A stretch of DNA of 12,158 nt from Deltaproteobacteria bacterium (GTDB taxonomy: Bacteria; Myxococcota_A; UBA9160; PR03): NCBI GenBank assembly GCA_018262315.1, contig JAGSPS010000056.1:1-12158 (forward strand), given 5' to 3'. The notes below the pieces were generated by a model, which worked only from the letters and a program-made list of their open reading frames with translations, searched no databases and was not told where the DNA came from. The position numbers were made by a program, and so were the translations under genes. Below are positions 1 through 6,695 of this stretch, piece by piece; the stretch's first letter is position 1; each line of letters starts with the position of its first letter.

Positions 1-523
1 CGCGGAGCTTGCCGAGCGCGCGGTGCAGATGCGACTTGACCGTCCCCACCGCGCGACCCGTGATCGCGGCGGCCTCGCTCACGGTGAAGCCCTCGAGGTG
101 CACCAGCGCGAACGCCTCGCGCTGGCCGCGCGGCAGGTCGGCCACGGCGCGCGCCACACGCTCGCGCAGCCTGGGATCGCCTGTCGCTTCGGGGCGCGGG
201 TCGGGCGGATCTTCGGGCATCTCGCCCGCCACGCGTTGGCGCACCCATCGCCACCGCAGATGGCGCCGCGCTTCGTTGACGAGGATGCGATAGAACCACG
301 TCGACATCTTCGCCTCCTCGCGAAACTGGCCCAGCCCCCGATAGGCGCGCAGGAAGGCTTCCTGTGCGATGTCCTCCGCGGCCGCGGCGTCGCCGCCGAC
401 GAGCCGCCAGGCCAGCCCCACGGCGCGATCGCGGTGTGCAGCGACGAACGCGTCGAAGTCCCGTATCCGAGCGACGTCCACGTCCCTCACCGCGCCATCG
501 AGCGAGCCCACTCCAAGCGTCAC
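1..523 (-). CDS. ECF-family RNA polymerase sigma factor, C-terminal end cut by the window edge
   Basis: Reading leftwards from a GTG at 523 gives 174 residues with no stop before the window edge. Sigma region 2 covers about residues 23-92, including DIAQEAFLRAYRGLGQF and STWFYRILVNEARR, the core-binding and -10-recognition helices typical of ECF factors. Region 4 covers about 128-174, with LPRGQREAFAL and the helix-turn-helix TVSEAAAITGRAVGTVKSHL that reads the -35 element. There is no room for region 3, as expected of the class. The GTG is the first start after an in-frame TGA at 571 and has GGGAG seven bases upstream. Probably only about 10-20 residues are missing. The gene lies downstream of a Spy/CpxP-like gene in the same orientation, which suggests a role in envelope or metal stress. 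The cognate anti-sigma factor is not in the window and may lie beyond the left edge. The family is certain; the regulon is unknown. Confidence 0.93.
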   Translation of the reverse strand, partial: MTLGVGSLDGAVRDVDVARIRDFDAFVAAHRDRAVGLAWRLVGGDAAAAEDIAQEAFLRAYRGLGQFREEAKMSTWFYRILVNEARRHLRWRWVRQRVAGEMPEDPPDPRPEATGDPRLRERVARAVADLPRGQREAFALVHLEGFTVSEAAAITGRAVGTVKSHLHRALGKLR

Positions 524-591
524 TCCATCGCTCCCGAACCACTGAGACCCGCGAGTCGCCTCGCAGGTTCACATTCCGCACGGCGAGATGC

Positions 592-638
592 TCGAGGGGC
601 GCCCGGGCCGCGCCGCGCCGCGGCGCGGCGCCCCTCGA
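592..638. repeat. Strong GC-rich nested hairpin between the Spy-like gene and the sigma factor gene
   Basis: Perfect 12-base arms (TCGAGGGGCGCC at 592-603, GGCGCCCCTCGA at 627-638) enclose a second perfect stem (GCGCCGC at 610-616 with GCGGCGC at 620-626). It begins 7 bases after the stop of the upstream Spy-like gene and ends 68 bases before the sigma factor start. Neither strand has a T-run after the stem, so it is not a textbook intrinsic terminator. It could act as a partial terminator, an RNA-stability element or a site that lowers sigma factor expression relative to the upstream gene. It could also be a dispersed palindromic repeat. Confidence 0.6.
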
Positions 639-645
639 CATGGGT

Positions 646-1119
646 CTACAAAGGCTTCCCACCATCGCTGCGATACCCGCATCTTCCGGGTCCATGTTGC
701 GTGTGGAGCTGCTGCCACTGCTCCAGCGTGAGGAGCTGGCGGACCTTCACCATCGCCTCGAGTTCCGCCTTTCGGACCTCGAGCTCCAGCGCACCGATCG
801 AGTCCGCCTGCGCGAGAACGGCTTCGAGCGACGGCGCCTGCTGGTCGAGCAGCGTCCGCATCTGCTCGTGCGCCGCGCGAGACGAATCGCGGAGCGCTCT
901 CAGCTGGGTGCGTGCCTGATCGAAGATCGCGTCGGCGGCCTTCCGGTTTTCCGGCGTGAGTTCGAGCTGATCGACGCCGCGCTCGATGCCGCCGAGCATG
1001 CCACCGGGTCCGTGCCGCCCGCCGCCGTGCCGATTCGCCATCGCATTTGCCCCGACCATCGTGGCCGTCGCAAGCACCACGGCAACCACTGCCACTCGCT
1101 TCTTCCAGGAACCACGCAT
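646..1119 (-). CDS. Spy/CpxP/CnrX-like periplasmic stress or metal-responsive protein
   Basis: 157 residues. The N-terminus is a signal peptide: basic MRGSWKKR, hydrophobic core to about residue 24, likely cut after ANAMA (residue 28). The mature protein opens with a His/Gly-rich stretch (NRHGGGRHGPGG, 29-40) that could bind metal, followed by a long helical segment with two LTxxQ-like motifs, LTPENR (54-59) and LTLEQW (130-135). Twin LTxxQ-like motifs in a short helical periplasmic protein are the signature of the Spy/CpxP family (ATP-independent chaperones and envelope-stress modulators) and of CnrX-type metal sensors. The start has a strong ribosome-binding site (GGAGG, six bases upstream). 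In CnrYXH-type systems a CnrX-like sensor sits beside an ECF sigma factor, as here, but no CnrY-like anti-sigma gene is seen. A chaperone rather than a sensor role is equally possible. Confidence 0.75.
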   Translation of the reverse strand: MRGSWKKRVAVVAVVLATATMVGANAMANRHGGGRHGPGGMLGGIERGVDQLELTPENRKAADAIFDQARTQLRALRDSSRAAHEQMRTLLDQQAPSLEAVLAQADSIGALELEVRKAELEAMVKVRQLLTLEQWQQLHTQHGPGRCGYRSDGGKPL

Positions 1120-1150
1120 GTCGTTCCTCCTCTGCGTTTGGGTTCGGCGT

Positions 1151-1180
1151 CATGACCCGCGTCGAGCCGGCCCGGTTTAC
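1151..1180 (-). promoter_or_regulatory. Possible ECF-type promoter upstream of the Spy-like gene
   Basis: On the minus strand GTAAACC (1180-1174) is followed, 16 bases after AACC, by GGTCATG (1157-1151). An AAC-containing -35 and a short GTC-type -10 at 16-17 bases spacing is the general form of ECF promoters. It lies 31 bases or more upstream of the Spy-like start, in the divergent gap to the GH44 gene. Autoregulation by the neighbouring sigma factor is an inference from this weak match and from the gene order only. Confidence 0.25.
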
Positions 1181-1229
1181 CGCGCGGGGGCAGGAGCAGG
1201 CTCGCGCGGCCGCTAGCGTGAGAACCTCG

Positions 1230-2858
1230 ATGCGACACACACCCCTGGCGTTGGGACTCGCGCTGCTCTGCGCTTCCGGGGCAACCGCCGGCGTCCAGTT
1301 CACGGTCGACACGCAACAGGACGTCCGGCCGATTTCGCGCTTCGTCTACGGCGTGAACGGCGCCCTCGAGGGCGGCTACTCGAACGCCGCGCTGACGCGG
1401 CTCGGTGGCAATCGCTGGACCGCGTACAACTGGGAGAACAACGCCTCCAACGCGGGCATGGACTACCTGAACCAGAACGACTCCTATCTCTCGAGCAGCG
1501 ACACGCCCGGCGCCGCGGTGCGCGACGCGATCGCTGCCGCGCAGGCCCGCGGCGCCGCGATCCTGCTGACGGTGCCCATCAACGGCTACGTCGCCGCCGA
1601 CAAGAATGGCGGGGGCGACGTCGACCAGACACCGAACTACCTGCAGCTTCGCTTCGAGGAGTCGCTGGCGTCGAAGGGCGCGCCGTTCACACTCACGCCG
1701 GACGCCGGCGACGGCTTCGTCTACCAGGACGAGTTCGTGAACTGGGTGGACCACGAGTTCCCGGGCAGCGCCGGATCCGCACATCCGATCTTCTTTTCGC
1801 TCGACAACGAGCCCGACCTCTGGCCGGCGACGCACCCGCGCATCCATCCCGATGCGACGACGTACGCGGAGCTGGCGGCGAAGTCGATCGCCCACGCGAC
1901 CGCGATCAAGAACGTGAGCCCGGCTGCGCTCGTCTTCGGCCCGGTGAACTACGGCTGGTACGGCTACGTGGCGCTGCAGGGCGCGCCCGACGCCGCGGGC
2001 CGCGACTTCCAGGAGTTCTGGCTCGCCGAGATCGAGGCCGCGCAACAACTCTACGGCGCGCGCCTGGTCGACGTGCTCGACGTGCACTGGTACCCCGAAG
2101 CGCAGGGCGGCGGCGTGCGCATCACGGGAACCGAGACGGCGCCGGCCGTCGTCGCCGCGCGCTTGCAGGCGCCGCGCTCGCTCTGGGATCCCAGCTACAC
2201 CGAGACGAGCTGGATCGCGCAGGACTCCGTCGGCGGTCCGATCGCGCTGCTGCCGCGGCTGCGCGACAAGATCGACGCGAACGCGCCCGGCACGAAGCTC
2301 GCCGTCACGGAATACAACTACGGCGGCGGCCAGCACATTTCGGGCGGCATCGCGCAGGCCGACGTGCTCGGCGTCTTCGGTCGCGAAGGCGTGTTTGCCG
2401 CCAGCGAGTGGCCGCTCGCGGGCGACGAGTCGTACATCGAAGGCGCCTTCGAGATGTATCGAAACTTCGACGGCGCGAACGGCCGCTTTGGCGACACCTC
2501 GGTCCGCGCTGGCACCGACGACATCGCCGGGACCTCGATCTACGCGAGCGTGAATTCCAGCGATCCCGAGCGCATCGTCGTCGTGGCGCTCAACAAGACC
2601 GCGGCGCCGATCGACGCATCGATCGATCTCGCCAACCCGACGCCGCTCCTCGGCGCGAAGGTCTATCGGCTCGTCAGCACGAGCCCGTCGCCCGTCGCGG
2701 CGGGCGATCTCGTGCCGGCTGGTGGAAGCCATCTCGCCTACACGATGCCCGCTTACAGCGTGAACACGCTCGTGCTGGCGGTGCCCGAGGCGGATCCTGC
2801 TGGCGCGGCCGTCGCGATCGGCATCCTGTTGCTGCTGCGGATACGCCGGAACAACTGA
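1230..2858 (+). CDS. Secreted GH44-type glycoside hydrolase (endoglucanase/xyloglucanase-like) with PEP-CTERM-like tail
   Basis: 542 residues from the ATG at 1230; a longer frame runs upstream, but this start places a signal peptide (residues 1-20, ending SGATA) at the N-terminus. The body matches glycoside hydrolase family 44: RPISRFVYGVNG near the start, LGGNRWTAYNWENNASNAG, VYQDEFVNWVDHEFPGS, and LDVHWYPEAQGGG. Glu194 in FFSLDNEPDLW fits the acid/base and Glu361 in LAVTEYNYGGG the nucleophile; spacing agrees with the family reference enzyme as I recall it (186 and 359). Known members cleave internal beta-1,4-glucan bonds in cellulose derivatives or xyloglucan; the substrate here is unproven. 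The last 25 residues (518-542) are VPEAD, a hydrophobic helix, then RIRRNN, a PEP-CTERM-like sorting signal in which PEA replaces PEP. No carbohydrate-binding module is visible. The next gene starts 4 bases after the stop. Confidence 0.88.
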   Translation: MRHTPLALGLALLCASGATAGVQFTVDTQQDVRPISRFVYGVNGALEGGYSNAALTRLGGNRWTAYNWENNASNAGMDYLNQNDSYLSSSDTPGAAVRDAIAAAQARGAAILLTVPINGYVAADKNGGGDVDQTPNYLQLRFEESLASKGAPFTLTPDAGDGFVYQDEFVNWVDHEFPGSAGSAHPIFFSLDNEPDLWPATHPRIHPDATTYAELAAKSIAHATAIKNVSPAALVFGPVNYGWYGYVALQGAPDAAGRDFQEFWLAEIEAAQQLYGARLVDVLDVHWYPEAQGGGVRITGTETAPAVVAARLQAPRSLWDPSYTETSWIAQDSVGGPIALLPRLRDKIDANAPGTKLAVTEYNYGGGQHISGGIAQADVLGVFGREGVFAASEWPLAGDESYIEGAFEMYRNFDGANGRFGDTSVRAGTDDIAGTSIYASVNSSDPERIVVVALNKTAAPIDASIDLANPTPLLGAKVYRLVSTSPSPVAAGDLVPAGGSHLAYTMPAYSVNTLVLAVPEADPAGAAVAIGILLLLRIRRNN

Positions 2859-2862
2859 GCGG

Positions 2863-3606
2863 ATGCGCGCTGCTATGCTTCGCCCGATGCGACTCGTCAC
2901 ACTCTTGATTGCAGGAATTCTACTCGGGGCTCCGGCGCGAGCGGCGACCACGGTGATCTATCTGAATCGGTGTGCCGCGGGCTGCACGATCACACCGGGC
3001 TTCGACGACTCCCGCACCGACACGTCGTCGATCGTGTCCCAGACCCAGGTGCTTTCCGCGTTCGGGCACGGCGACACGAGTTTTGCGAGCGTGCTGGCGT
3101 GCGTGCAATCGCTCTTTGCGCCGTTCGACGCGGATGTGACCGACGCGGATCCGGGTAGCGCGGATCATTTCGAGATCGACATTGCGGGCACGCCGCAGCA
3201 GCTGGGTCTGCAGGCGGGCGTCCTGGACATCTCGCCGCTCACCTGTTCGGTGGTTTCGAACGGAATGGCCTTCGCGTTCGCCAACACGATCGGCGACGAC
3301 CCGCAGCAGATCTGCGTGGCGGCCGCGCAGACGGTGGGCAACCTCGTGGGTCTCGAGTTCGTGACGCCGTCCTGCGACGTGATGGGGTTCTCGCTCACCG
3401 GCTGCCAGCCCAAGGGCTTCCTCGATGAGGCCTCGCAATGCGGCGACACGACGCCGCACGCGTGCATCTGCGGCGGGACCACGCAGAACTCGTATCAGCG
3501 CCTGCTCGCGACGCTGCCCGAACCGGATGGTGCGGCTGCTGGCGTTGCTGCGGTGCTCGGCCTCGCTGCGCTCGTACGACGGAGCGCGCCCGGCCGAGGC
3601 CGCTAA
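2863..3606 (+). CDS. Secreted cysteine-rich protein resembling a zinc-ligand-less metzincin, PEP-CTERM-like tail
   Basis: 247 residues from the ATG at 2863, 4 bases after the GH44 stop, so probably translationally coupled. In-frame ATGs at 2875 and 2887 are alternatives and none has a clear ribosome-binding site. A signal peptide ends at APARA (residue 27). The mature protein has about ten cysteines, several in the second half (PSCDVMG, TGCQPKGF, QCGDTTPHACICGG). Its layout resembles secreted proteins of myxobacterial type that carry a metzincin zinc motif at the equivalent place. Here that position reads AQTVGNLVGLEF (155-166), which keeps the Gly-Leu but lacks the His and Glu residues of HExxHxxGxxH, so zinc catalysis is unlikely. 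The C-terminus (218-247) is LPEPDG, a hydrophobic stretch and RRSAPGRGR, a PEP-CTERM-like signal. Its stop shares four bases with the convergent gene's stop. Family placement is inference; the function is unknown. Confidence 0.8.
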   Translation: MRAAMLRPMRLVTLLIAGILLGAPARAATTVIYLNRCAAGCTITPGFDDSRTDTSSIVSQTQVLSAFGHGDTSFASVLACVQSLFAPFDADVTDADPGSADHFEIDIAGTPQQLGLQAGVLDISPLTCSVVSNGMAFAFANTIGDDPQQICVAAAQTVGNLVGLEFVTPSCDVMGFSLTGCQPKGFLDEASQCGDTTPHACICGGTTQNSYQRLLATLPEPDGAAAGVAAVLGLAALVRRSAPGRGR

Positions 3607-4568
3607 AGGGCCGGAAGGCCACCCCCGGCCAGTACCGCTTCGGCCGCGGCGAACGCATCAATTTCGCCGGCGCGCAGCGCGGCGATCGTCCGGTCTAGAT
3701 CCGTCGCGCGCGCGAGCAGCCGCTGCGGGGCCTGTTCGCGCAACAGCGCGTAGAAGAGTTGTTCGGCGCGCGTGGCGGCGCGGCGCTCGCCCTCGCCGCT
3801 GGCGGCGAGATGAACGCGATGCGCGTCGCACGCGTCGAGGAGCGCAGGAACACCGTCGCCGCGCGCCGCGACGGTTCGCACGAGCGGCGGTGCCCAGCGC
3901 GGTTCGCCCTCGCGCCGCTGCGTTTCCAGATCGAGCAGCGCGCGGAGGTTCCGCTCCGCCGAGTCGGCGCCGGGCAGGTCCGCCTTGTTGAGCGCGTGCA
4001 CGTCGGCCACTTCGAACAGACCCGCCTTCAGTGCCTGCACTTCGTCACCGAGCCCGGGCACGCTCACCACGACGGTGGTGTGCGCGAGCTCTGCCACGTC
4101 GAGTTCGTCCTGTCCCACGCCGACGGTCTCGATCAGTACGACGTCGAAGCCCGCGGCGTCGACCAGGATCGCCGCCCCGTGCGTCGCGCTGGCGAGGCCG
4201 CCCATGCGCCCGCGCGTCGCCATCGAACGGATGAAGACGCCCGGGTCGAGCGTGTGGCGCTGCATGCGCAGGCGATCGCCGAGGAGTGCGCCGCCCGAAA
4301 ACGGACTGGACGGGTCCACCGCGAGCACGCCCACACGCTGCCCGCGCCGCCGCAATTCGGTGATCAGCGCATCGACCAGCGTGGACTTGCCGGCGCCCGC
4401 GGGACCCGTGACGCCGATGCGCCACGCGCGCTCGGGAGCGCCCGCCACTTCGCGCAGCACGCTTGCACCGAGCGCATCGCCGTCTTCGAGCCAGCGGATC
4501 GCGCGGGCGAGCGCAGCGGTATCGCCGGCTCGCAGCCTGGCTGCGGCGTCGCGCGCGCGCTCGCTCAC
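3603..4568 (-). CDS. meaB: MeaB/ArgK-type GTPase chaperone for the B12-dependent acyl-CoA mutase
   Basis: 321 residues from the GTG at 4568. It shows the G3E-class P-loop: GPAGAGKST (55-63), VDPSSPFSGGALLGDR as switch region, IETVGVGQDELDVA (ExxGxGQ-type Walker B region) and NKAD (194-197) for guanine recognition. MeaB proteins use GTP hydrolysis to gate adenosylcobalamin loading into acyl-CoA mutases and to protect them from inactivation. The start is a choice: GTG at 4568 overlaps the small-subunit stop as GTGA, a common coupled arrangement, and the protein then starts at the usual place (SERARDAAARLRAGD). TTG 4592 or GTG 4589 would add 7-8 residues. It is the last gene of the mutase operon, and its stop overlaps that of the convergent secreted-protein gene. 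In the 2-hydroxyisobutyryl-CoA mutase system the equivalent protein is called MeaH, so the partner here need not be a methylmalonyl-CoA mutase. Confidence 0.93.
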   Translation of the reverse strand: MSERARDAAARLRAGDTAALARAIRWLEDGDALGASVLREVAGAPERAWRIGVTGPAGAGKSTLVDALITELRRRGQRVGVLAVDPSSPFSGGALLGDRLRMQRHTLDPGVFIRSMATRGRMGGLASATHGAAILVDAAGFDVVLIETVGVGQDELDVAELAHTTVVVSVPGLGDEVQALKAGLFEVADVHALNKADLPGADSAERNLRALLDLETQRREGEPRWAPPLVRTVAARGDGVPALLDACDAHRVHLAASGEGERRAATRAEQLFYALLREQAPQRLLARATDLDRTIAALRAGEIDAFAAAEAVLAGGGLPAL

Positions 4569-4972
4569 TGTGCTTCGCGCTGCGTCCACCAACGCTCGAT
4601 GAACTCGATGATCTCGGTCGTGGTGGCGCCCATCGTAAAGACTGCGGCGACGCCCATCGCGCGCAGTTTCTCCGCGTCCCGTTCCGGGATCACGCCGCCG
4701 CCGAGTACGAGCTTGTCGCTCGCGCCTTCTGCGCGCAGCAGTTCCAGAACCCGCGAAAAATGCGACATGTGCGCGGCCGAGAGACTCGAGAGGCCGACCA
4801 CGTCCACGTCTTCCTGGATCGCGGTGCGCACCACCATCTCGGGCGTCTGCTTGAGGCCGCTGTAGATCACTTCCATGCCGGCGTCGCGCAGCGCCTTGGC
4901 GATCACCGTGACTCCGATGGTGTGCGAATCGAGGCCGAGTTTCGCGAGCAGCACGCGGATGCGTTTCGCCAC
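4565..4972 (-). CDS. Acyl-CoA mutase small subunit, B12-binding (HcmB / methylmalonyl-CoA mutase C-domain type)
   Basis: 135 residues, the usual size of a free-standing B12-binding subunit. KLGLDSHTIG (11-20) carries the base-off/His-on triad Lys11, Asp15 and His17, where His17 would be the lower cobalt ligand. SSL (62-64) and GGGVIP (91-96) are the other cobalamin-tail motifs. The fold is therefore intact, but the usual DGHDRG reads DSHTIG and the usual FGPGT loop near the C-terminus reads FTMGA. The subunit would carry adenosylcobalamin against the large subunit's substrate barrel. The start is the GTG at 4972, 7 bases after the large-subunit stop, with a GAGG ribosome-binding site that overlaps that stop. 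It overlaps the MeaB start by four bases. Length and two-subunit layout match HcmB of 2-hydroxyisobutyryl-CoA mutase and also archaeal and bacterial split mutases. Confidence 0.92.
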   Translation of the reverse strand: MAKRIRVLLAKLGLDSHTIGVTVIAKALRDAGMEVIYSGLKQTPEMVVRTAIQEDVDVVGLSSLSAAHMSHFSRVLELLRAEGASDKLVLGGGVIPERDAEKLRAMGVAAVFTMGATTTEIIEFIERWWTQREAQ

Positions 4973-4979
4973 GCGCGCC

Positions 4980-6686
4980 TCAGATGCCCGTCGTCAGCGA
5001 GTCGGGGTGATGGCTGCCGAAGACGTCGCGCAGCGCCTCGCAGATTTCGCCGTGCGTGGCGTAGGCCTTCACGGCTTCGAGGATCGGCGGCACGAGATTC
5101 TCGGTGCCGGCGGCGGCCTCGCGAACACGCGCGAGCGCACGCGTCACGGCGGAGCCGTCGCGCTCGGCGCGCACGCGCTGCAAGCGCTCGATCTGGCGGC
5201 GCTCGGCGTCGGCGTCCAGTTCGAAGAGTTCGATGCTGCGCTTCTCGCCGGAGACGGCTCCTTGGTTCACGCCGACCAGCTTGCGGCGGCCGCTCTCGAG
5301 GTCGCGGTGGCGGTCGTACTGCTCCTGGGCGAGCGCGCGCTGGAAGTAGCCGGTCTCGATGGCGCGCAGCGCGCCTCCCTGGGTGTCGATCTTCTCGATC
5401 TCGGCGAATACGGCGTCCTCGATCTTGCGCGTCATCACCTCGAGGTAGTAGGAGCCGCCGAGCGGGTCGACCACGTCCGCCACGCCCGTCTCATGCGCGA
5501 CGATGTTCTGCACCGCCGCACCCACCGCGATCGCCTCCTCGCTCGGCAGCGCGTGCGCCTCGTCGTGGAGCGGCGACGTCATCGTCTGGGCGCCCCCGCC
5601 GAGCGCGCAGGCGAGCATCTGGATGCCGAGTCGCGCGATGTTGTTGAGCGGCTGCTGCAGCGTCAGCGACATCGTGCCTGGCGAAGCCATCAGCCGCAGG
5701 CGCAGCGACTCGGGCTTCGTCGCGCCGTAGCGATCGCGCATCAGCTTCGCCCAGATCTTGCGGTAGGCGCGCAGCTTCGCGACCGCCTCGAAGAAGTCCA
5801 TGTCGACGCCGGTGATGAAGGAGAAGTACGGCGCCACCTCGTCGATCGCGAAGCCGCGCGCCAGCACTGCGTCGAGGTACTGCATCGCGATCGAGAAACC
5901 GAACGCCAGTTCCTGCACAGGATTCGCGCGTGCCGCGTAGAGCTGCGCGCTGACCACTGCGATCGGAACCCAGCGCGGGTGGTTGCGGATCACGTACTCG
6001 ATCACGTCGGTGGCGACTCGCAGACCGTGCGCCGGTGGGTAGATGTAGCGACCCACGCAGGTGTACTCGATCAGGATTGCGTTTGGCATCTGCAGCGTGA
6101 ATGAATCTGGATCGACGCCGCGCTTCTCGAGCGCCGCGAGGATCATCGCGAGATTCACCGGCTGCGGGCCGTTGCACACCGAAGTGAGGTGCTGGAGTTT
6201 TTCGAAGGGCAGGTCGAGCGCGGCTTCCATGTCGGCCAGCGTGTCGATCGCCGTACCCGCGCGACACACCTCGCCGGCCGCGAGCGGGTGGTCCGAGTCG
6301 AGCCCGTTCGTCGTGGGCAGGTCGTACTCGATGATCAGCCCGTTGAGTCCCTGCTCGAGCATGTAGCGACCGCGCCGGGCCCAGTCCTCGCCGGTGCCGA
6401 AGCCGGTGACTTGCAGCATCCGCCACAGCTCGGTGCGATAGCCGTCGGGACTGGTGCCGCGCGTGAACGGGTACTCGCCCGGGAAGCCGGCGTCGCGCAG
6501 GTAGTCGAAGCCGGTCTCGTCGAGATCCTGCGGCGTGTAGAGCGGCTTCACCGGCCAGCGCATCGCCTGGGTGCGGAACTCGGCGAGTCGCTCGCCGTGC
6601 GCCGCGACGTGCGGGCCGCGCGTCTCGCGCTCCCACCGCTCCTGGTGTGCGCGCAGGTCGTCGCGGTCGCGCGGCGGCTGGCTCAT
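4980..6686 (-). CDS. Divergent acyl-CoA mutase large subunit (methylmalonyl-CoA mutase superfamily, 2-hydroxyisobutyryl-CoA mutase-like)
   Basis: 568 residues, the length of a substrate-barrel subunit without a B12 domain. Family landmarks are clear: GEYPFTRGTSPDGYRTELW (70-88), TGFGTGED, DSDHPLAAGEV, GRYIYPPAHGLR, LTLQQPLNNIARLGIQ and VVDPLGGSYYLEVMT. The active site is unusual. By alignment from memory, the MCM tyrosine 89 is Val93, the carboxylate-binding Arg207 is Val211, and the near-universal Tyr243-His244 pair is Ala247-Gln248 (IAVVSAQLYAARANPVQE). HcmA of 2-hydroxyisobutyryl-CoA mutase has Ile90 and Asp117 as specificity residues; here these are Val93 and Glu120, at a constant offset of three. 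There is also a two-residue insertion, Met-Pro, in TLQMPNAILIEY. Methylmalonyl-CoA is therefore an unlikely substrate, and a hydroxyacyl- or other branched acyl-CoA is a better guess. The ATG has a GGGAG site six bases upstream. It is the first gene of the operon with the B12 subunit and MeaB. Confidence 0.9.
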   Translation of the reverse strand: MSQPPRDRDDLRAHQERWERETRGPHVAAHGERLAEFRTQAMRWPVKPLYTPQDLDETGFDYLRDAGFPGEYPFTRGTSPDGYRTELWRMLQVTGFGTGEDWARRGRYMLEQGLNGLIIEYDLPTTNGLDSDHPLAAGEVCRAGTAIDTLADMEAALDLPFEKLQHLTSVCNGPQPVNLAMILAALEKRGVDPDSFTLQMPNAILIEYTCVGRYIYPPAHGLRVATDVIEYVIRNHPRWVPIAVVSAQLYAARANPVQELAFGFSIAMQYLDAVLARGFAIDEVAPYFSFITGVDMDFFEAVAKLRAYRKIWAKLMRDRYGATKPESLRLRLMASPGTMSLTLQQPLNNIARLGIQMLACALGGGAQTMTSPLHDEAHALPSEEAIAVGAAVQNIVAHETGVADVVDPLGGSYYLEVMTRKIEDAVFAEIEKIDTQGGALRAIETGYFQRALAQEQYDRHRDLESGRRKLVGVNQGAVSGEKRSIELFELDADAERRQIERLQRVRAERDGSAVTRALARVREAAAGTENLVPPILEAVKAYATHGEICEALRDVFGSHHPDSLTTGI

Positions 6687-6695
6687 CCGGATCTC

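Noticed and set aside
592..638. Hairpin as a classical Rho-independent terminator
   Set aside because: No T-run follows the stem on either strand; kept only as a structured repeat of unknown role.
900..2951. A 683-codon open frame on the minus strand, antisense to the GH44 gene
   Set aside because: Very rich in Arg, Val, Ala and Asp with no recognisable domain; it is the mirror of GC-biased codon use in the GH44 gene, which has signal peptide, catalytic residues and sorting tail.
4980..6686. Naming the large subunit as methylmalonyl-CoA mutase (mutB/mcmA1) or as hcmA
   Set aside because: Key methylmalonyl-CoA residues are replaced, and the histidine conserved even in HcmA is missing, so no specific gene symbol is justified.
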